NCBI GenBank assembly: GCA_020746105.1
Contig: CM036621.1
Span: forward strand, 45,604,264 to 45,668,263
Source of the DNA: Trogon surrucura
Taxonomy: Eukaryota > Chordata > Aves > Trogoniformes > Trogonidae
Direction: 5' to 3'
Length of the DNA stretch: 64,000 nt
A program made the translations under genes and the position numbers. Positions 63,301 through 64,000 of this stretch are shown in pieces; position 1 is the stretch's first letter; the number at the start of each line of letters is the position of its first letter. The notes beneath the pieces were generated by a model. The model was not told the origin of the DNA. It searched no databases and saw nothing but the letters and a program-made list of their open reading frames with translations.

Positions 63301-63367
63301 CTTCAGAAAGCAAGCTGTTCCGGTCCGAGGAGAAAAGGTGCTCTACAAACATCTGCCTCTGTTCCTC
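42280..63367 (-). CDS. PCNT: PCNT (pericentrin/kendrin), C-terminal 825 residues in twelve exons
   Basis: Pericentrin is a giant coiled-coil scaffold of the pericentriolar material that anchors gamma-tubulin complexes and other centrosome proteins. Twelve minus-strand exons with GT-AG borders join without a phase break (2478 nt including TGA). In window numbering, residues 1-518 are heptad-rich, charged coiled coil. Residues 609-705 form the PACT domain, with the hallmark [20 protein letters not shown]. It continues into a basic, hydrophobic segment around LKFLVKKW that corresponds to the calmodulin-binding site known in kendrin. The tail motif [18 protein letters not shown] near residue 790 matches the human PCNT tail and is what separates it from the related AKAP9. 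Human PCNT has about 3336 residues, so the N-terminal three quarters lie right of the window. DIP2A directly downstream on the same strand repeats the human gene order. No frameshift or internal stop was seen. Confidence 0.95.
43143..43165. repeat. A23 homopolymer
   Basis: The longest homopolymer in the window: 23 consecutive A. Confidence 0.97.
43804..44204 (+). mobile_element. Solo LTR with perfect 6-bp target duplication
   Basis: TGTAGAGGAATTTC opens and GGGACCCTCTTCA closes a 401-bp element. GTTGCC stands immediately on both sides (43798-43803 and 44205-44210). TATATA at 44105-44110 and the poly(A) signal AATAAA at 44127-44132 sit in the order and spacing of a retroviral promoter and R region. 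A 6-bp duplication is typical of ERVK-like (betaretrovirus-like) elements. No internal viral genes are present, so this is the relic of LTR-LTR recombination. The intact duplication suggests a fairly young insertion. Confidence 0.88.
44683..44916 (+). mobile_element. CR1 LINE 3' end fragment
   Basis: gatttagattagatataagg, ggctgtggatgccccatccc and the final ttccaactttaaccattcta mark the last 230 bases of a CR1 copy, with one weak tail unit. It is an older copy with frame breaks. Confidence 0.9.
45865..45992 (-). CDS. PCNT: PCNT window exon 11 (conserved tail motif)
   Basis: This 128-nt exon follows TTTTCCTTTCAAG and ends in phase 1 at CCAG before GTACGA. It codes [20 protein letters not shown] and [20 protein letters not shown]. 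The second part matches human [18 protein letters not shown] almost residue for residue and is specific to PCNT, so it is the best single piece of evidence for the gene identity. Confidence 0.95.
45993..47751 (-). other. PCNT intron between window exons 10 and 11
   Basis: AT-rich with a somewhat GC-richer stretch at 47040-47420. No repeat or hidden exon recognised. Confidence 0.6.
47752..47905 (-). CDS. PCNT: PCNT window exon 10 (variable tail linker)
   Basis: This 154-nt exon has acceptor TTTAACACAG and donor CACAG before GTCAGT, with phases 1 and 2. It codes [20 protein letters not shown] and then [18 protein letters not shown]. Human PCNT also has an SPPTRD motif in this Pro/Ser/Arg-rich, low-conservation linker. 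The frame is fixed by the exons on either side. Confidence 0.82.
47906..49345 (-). other. PCNT intron between window exons 9 and 10
   Basis: AT-rich intron with short A and T runs. No repeat family recognised. Confidence 0.6.
49346..49434 (-). CDS. PCNT: PCNT window exon 9 (end of PACT, calmodulin-binding-type segment)
   Basis: This 89-nt exon completes Arg and continues [20 protein letters not shown], ending in phase 1 at GCAG before GTAAGC. The LKFLVKKW part corresponds to LRFLVKKW in human pericentrin, inside the calmodulin-binding region known for kendrin. It is too short to appear in a simple reading-frame scan. It was found by looking for that motif and by the phase requirement on both sides. 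Confidence 0.92.
49435..50391 (-). other. PCNT intron between window exons 8 and 9
   Basis: AT-rich intron. Nothing recognised in it. Confidence 0.6.
50392..50630 (-). CDS. PCNT: PCNT window exon 8 (core of the PACT domain)
   Basis: This 239-nt exon follows a strong pyrimidine tract (TTTTTTACTTTCTCCAG) and ends in phase 2 before GTAAAG. It codes the PACT core: [20 protein letters not shown], then [20 protein letters not shown], and after a variable loop [17 protein letters not shown]. In pericentrin and AKAP9 this domain targets the protein to the centrosome. The sequence is close to the human family members, with no disrupted position seen. Confidence 0.97.
50631..53521 (-). other. PCNT intron between window exons 7 and 8
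   Basis: More than half of this intron is one CR1 copy (50837-52418). The rest is AT-rich, with a C-run near 53251-53260. Confidence 0.7.
50837..52418 (-). mobile_element. CR1 LINE, young 5'-truncated copy, frameshifted
   Basis: On the minus strand CR1 ORF2 starts near [20 protein letters not shown] and keeps the reverse transcriptase motifs [38 protein letters not shown] and FADD. Compared with the copy at 21187 it lacks 3 bases in GILG(C)IRR (in frame) and 2 bases at PLYSALV near 51378, which shifts the frame. The remaining 135 or so codons are intact in the other frame up to the stop. The 3' end carries three 8-bp tail units at 50837-50860. It lies in the same orientation as PCNT. Confidence 0.96.
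53522..53686 (-). CDS. PCNT: PCNT window exon 7 (segment before PACT)
   Basis: This 165-nt exon is phase 0 to phase 0, with acceptor GGGTTTCGTTTTTAG and donor CCTAAG before GTAAAA. It codes [20 protein letters not shown], then [20 protein letters not shown] and a Lys/Pro linker. The WQRERN-type segment is the helix that precedes PACT in pericentrin and AKAP9. A second AG lies 13 bases inside the exon and would break the frame. Confidence 0.9.
54388..54440 (-). mobile_element. Extremely short CR1 3' tail
   Basis: Four perfect tcatagaa units (54388-54419) are followed by only about 20 bases of CR1 3' UTR (gttagggattggaagggac). The whole insertion is about 53 bp, a very early termination of reverse transcription. 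Confidence 0.9.
55145..55163. repeat. A19 homopolymer
   Basis: Nineteen consecutive A in a PCNT intron. Confidence 0.95.
56648..56750 (-). CDS. PCNT: PCNT window exon 6
   Basis: This 103-nt exon follows a weak acceptor, GTGTTTAACAG. The phase-2 join gives Lys, then [20 protein letters not shown] and [13 protein letters not shown], and it ends in phase 0 before GTAAGG. A second AACAG five bases downstream would put TAA in frame immediately, so the upstream AG was chosen. The helix gives way to a Pro/Ser linker at the 3' end. Confidence 0.85.
56751..57498 (-). other. PCNT intron between window exons 5 and 6
   Basis: AT-rich intron with several T-rich runs. Nothing else recognised. Confidence 0.6.
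57499..57776 (-). CDS. PCNT: PCNT window exon 5 (coiled coil with short poly-Gln)
   Basis: This 278-nt exon has acceptor TTTAAATAG and opens in phase 0 with [20 protein letters not shown]. It ends in phase 2 inside GATAA before GTGAGT, so reading through the donor would meet TGA at once. It contains a five-residue glutamine run in [18 protein letters not shown] and ends in [12 protein letters not shown]. Confidence 0.92.
57777..58452 (-). other. PCNT intron between window exons 4 and 5
   Basis: Short intron with a small CA-rich stretch near 57815-57832. Nothing else recognised. Confidence 0.6.
58453..59169 (-). CDS. PCNT: PCNT window exon 4 (large 717-nt coiled-coil exon)
   Basis: This is the largest coding exon in the window: 239 codons, phase 0 at both ends, acceptor TTTGAACAG and donor CTG before GTGAGA. 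It starts [17 protein letters not shown] and ends WQRDQERL. It forms an almost unbroken coiled coil, with a very basic and acidic patch ([10 protein letters not shown] followed by a short Gln run) close to its 3' end. The adjoining exons stay in frame on both sides. Confidence 0.95.
59490..59766 (+). mobile_element. CR1 LINE 3' end fragment
   Basis: The CR1 ORF2 C-terminus is readable: [20 protein letters not shown], then [20 protein letters not shown] and [10 protein letters not shown]. The 3' UTR and tail end at ttctgtgattccatgatc. 5'-truncated. Confidence 0.92.
60388..60840 (+). mobile_element. CR1 LINE fragment with internal deletion
   Basis: It begins in the GVLVDSK segment of ORF2, continues through [17 protein letters not shown]-like and [20 protein letters not shown]-like sequence, then jumps from ctgtttagtcttgagagatt to gtagagtctcctcctctgga. 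The part coding the [15 protein letters not shown] to EPWNRLPRE region is lost. The 3' end is tctatgattcta. Confidence 0.92.
61483..61633 (-). CDS. PCNT: PCNT window exon 3 (coiled coil)
   Basis: This 151-nt exon follows a CTTTGCAG acceptor. Its first base completes an Arg codon and it ends in phase 0 at TTGGAG before GTAATG. It codes [20 protein letters not shown] and a further Glu/Lys/Gln-rich helix ending in KTKALE. Reading through the donor gives an unrelated hydrophobic tail, which confirms the boundary. Confidence 0.9.
61634..62328 (-). other. PCNT intron between window exons 2 and 3
   Basis: Ordinary intron. Nothing recognised in it. Confidence 0.6.
62329..62542 (-). CDS. PCNT: PCNT window exon 2 (coiled coil)
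   Basis: This 214-nt exon has acceptor ATCCTAG and donor CG before GTGAG. The split codon from the previous exon gives Val, followed by [19 protein letters not shown]. It ends in phase 2 after KEISQL. The product is a continuous coiled coil with no proline. The reading frame is open only in this phase, which supports the join. Confidence 0.9.
62543..63171 (-). other. PCNT intron between window exons 1 and 2
   Basis: Contains A17 (62616-62632) and A15 (63108-63122) runs. Otherwise unremarkable. Confidence 0.6.
63172..63367 (-). CDS. PCNT: PCNT window exon 1 (coiled coil)
   Basis: This 196-nt exon starts in phase 0 after a TTTTCAG acceptor with GAG GAA CAG ([10 protein letters not shown]) and ends in phase 1 at AAAG before GTAGTT. 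It codes 65 residues of charged coiled coil rich in Leu, Gln and Glu, for example [17 protein letters not shown]. It is the most upstream PCNT exon I could place. The 630 bases to its right look intronic. Confidence 0.88.
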
Positions 63368-64000
63368 CTGAAAACAAAGCAAGTACTATTAAATCCACAA
63401 GGTTATTCCCACATTTTCTGTAAGGACGAACCTTAGAAAAACCCTTGCAGTACAAGTTTTATACAGAGGCACTTAAAATTACTAATTTTGTGCTTCACAT
63501 TAATGCAAAACGTTAACATTAAGTAATAAGGAAAACCCTACTTCATTATCTTCCAGATACAATAGTAGTTGTTAAGAACAGTTTACACGTAGTAGGTGCT
63601 ACAAACCATCTGGTCTGAGCCTAAAAACTATATACTAATCAGCAAAAAAAAATCCCAGTGAGATTCAGAGTTAGCTCAACGGTTAGCTTCCCTTTGCTTG
63701 AGAAGTCTGAAGGTCTATACTGCACTCTTCCTTTTGTCTTTTTTTTTTTTCTCAAATATTTCCTTCTCAATATCACAGTCTTTCTAGCTGCTAGCTAAAA
63801 TACTCAATAAGCTTTGTAACACAATATACAAAGTTTGAGAAAAATGGTACCCAAAACACAGGCTGTAAAAGTCTACTGATCCCAATCTGAATTAATGCAC
63901 AAGCCATGATTTAATGAAGGAAATAATGAAACCGTAAAAATCTTTAAAAGAGGGAATAAAAGGAGTGTTTTACAAGCGTAACACTTAAAGAGGTTTTCTT
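63368..64000 (-). other. PCNT intron, upstream of window exon 1
   Basis: AT-rich with a T-rich tract near 63740-63752. No further exon seen before the edge. Confidence 0.6.

Overview
This is vertebrate nuclear DNA, almost certainly from a bird. The evidence is two large spliced genes with consensus GT-AG introns, a CpG-island promoter, many CR1 LINE copies ending in the 8-bp tail repeat (TTCTATGA in the element's sense), a tRNA-Ile-derived SINE with a CR1 tail of the TguSINE1 type, and two solo LTRs. Two long, very similar CR1 copies with nearly open reading frames suggest a lineage with recent CR1 activity. I cannot name the species.

Two genes lie head to tail on the minus strand. PCNT (pericentrin/kendrin) enters at the right edge and ends near 42 kb. 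Twelve exons, 63367 down to 42280, join with compatible phases into the last 825 residues: a long coiled coil, the centrosome-targeting PACT domain, a basic calmodulin-binding-type segment and the C-terminal tail. DIP2A follows downstream, with its CpG-island start at 38516, a first intron of 28.8 kb and a 72-nt second exon at 9536-9607. The rest of DIP2A lies left of the window. PCNT-DIP2A adjacency in the same orientation matches human 21q22.3 and supports both assignments.

Layout: 1-9535 is DIP2A intron 2 (part), with CR1 remnants and an ERVL-like solo LTR. 9608-38419 is DIP2A intron 1, with a SINE, CR1 copies, and a pair of inverted CR1 copies sharing a non-CR1 insert of about 311 bp. 38420-39060 is DIP2A exon 1 and its promoter. 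39065-42279 is a CR1 fragment, intergenic DNA and the PCNT 3' UTR. 42280-64000 is the 3' part of PCNT, whose introns hold a 401-bp solo LTR with a perfect 6-bp target duplication, a 1.6-kb CR1 and several CR1 tails.

The genes are ordinary conserved vertebrate genes. The unusual material is in the repeats: the insert-bearing CR1 pair, which forms a potential intronic foldback; the young inverted CR1 pair that brackets the DIP2A promoter and the PCNT 3' end; and a possible in-frame cassette exon in DIP2A intron 1. I found no clear evidence of a wholly new biological system. All exon calls come from reading the sequence by eye, without alignment or transcript data.
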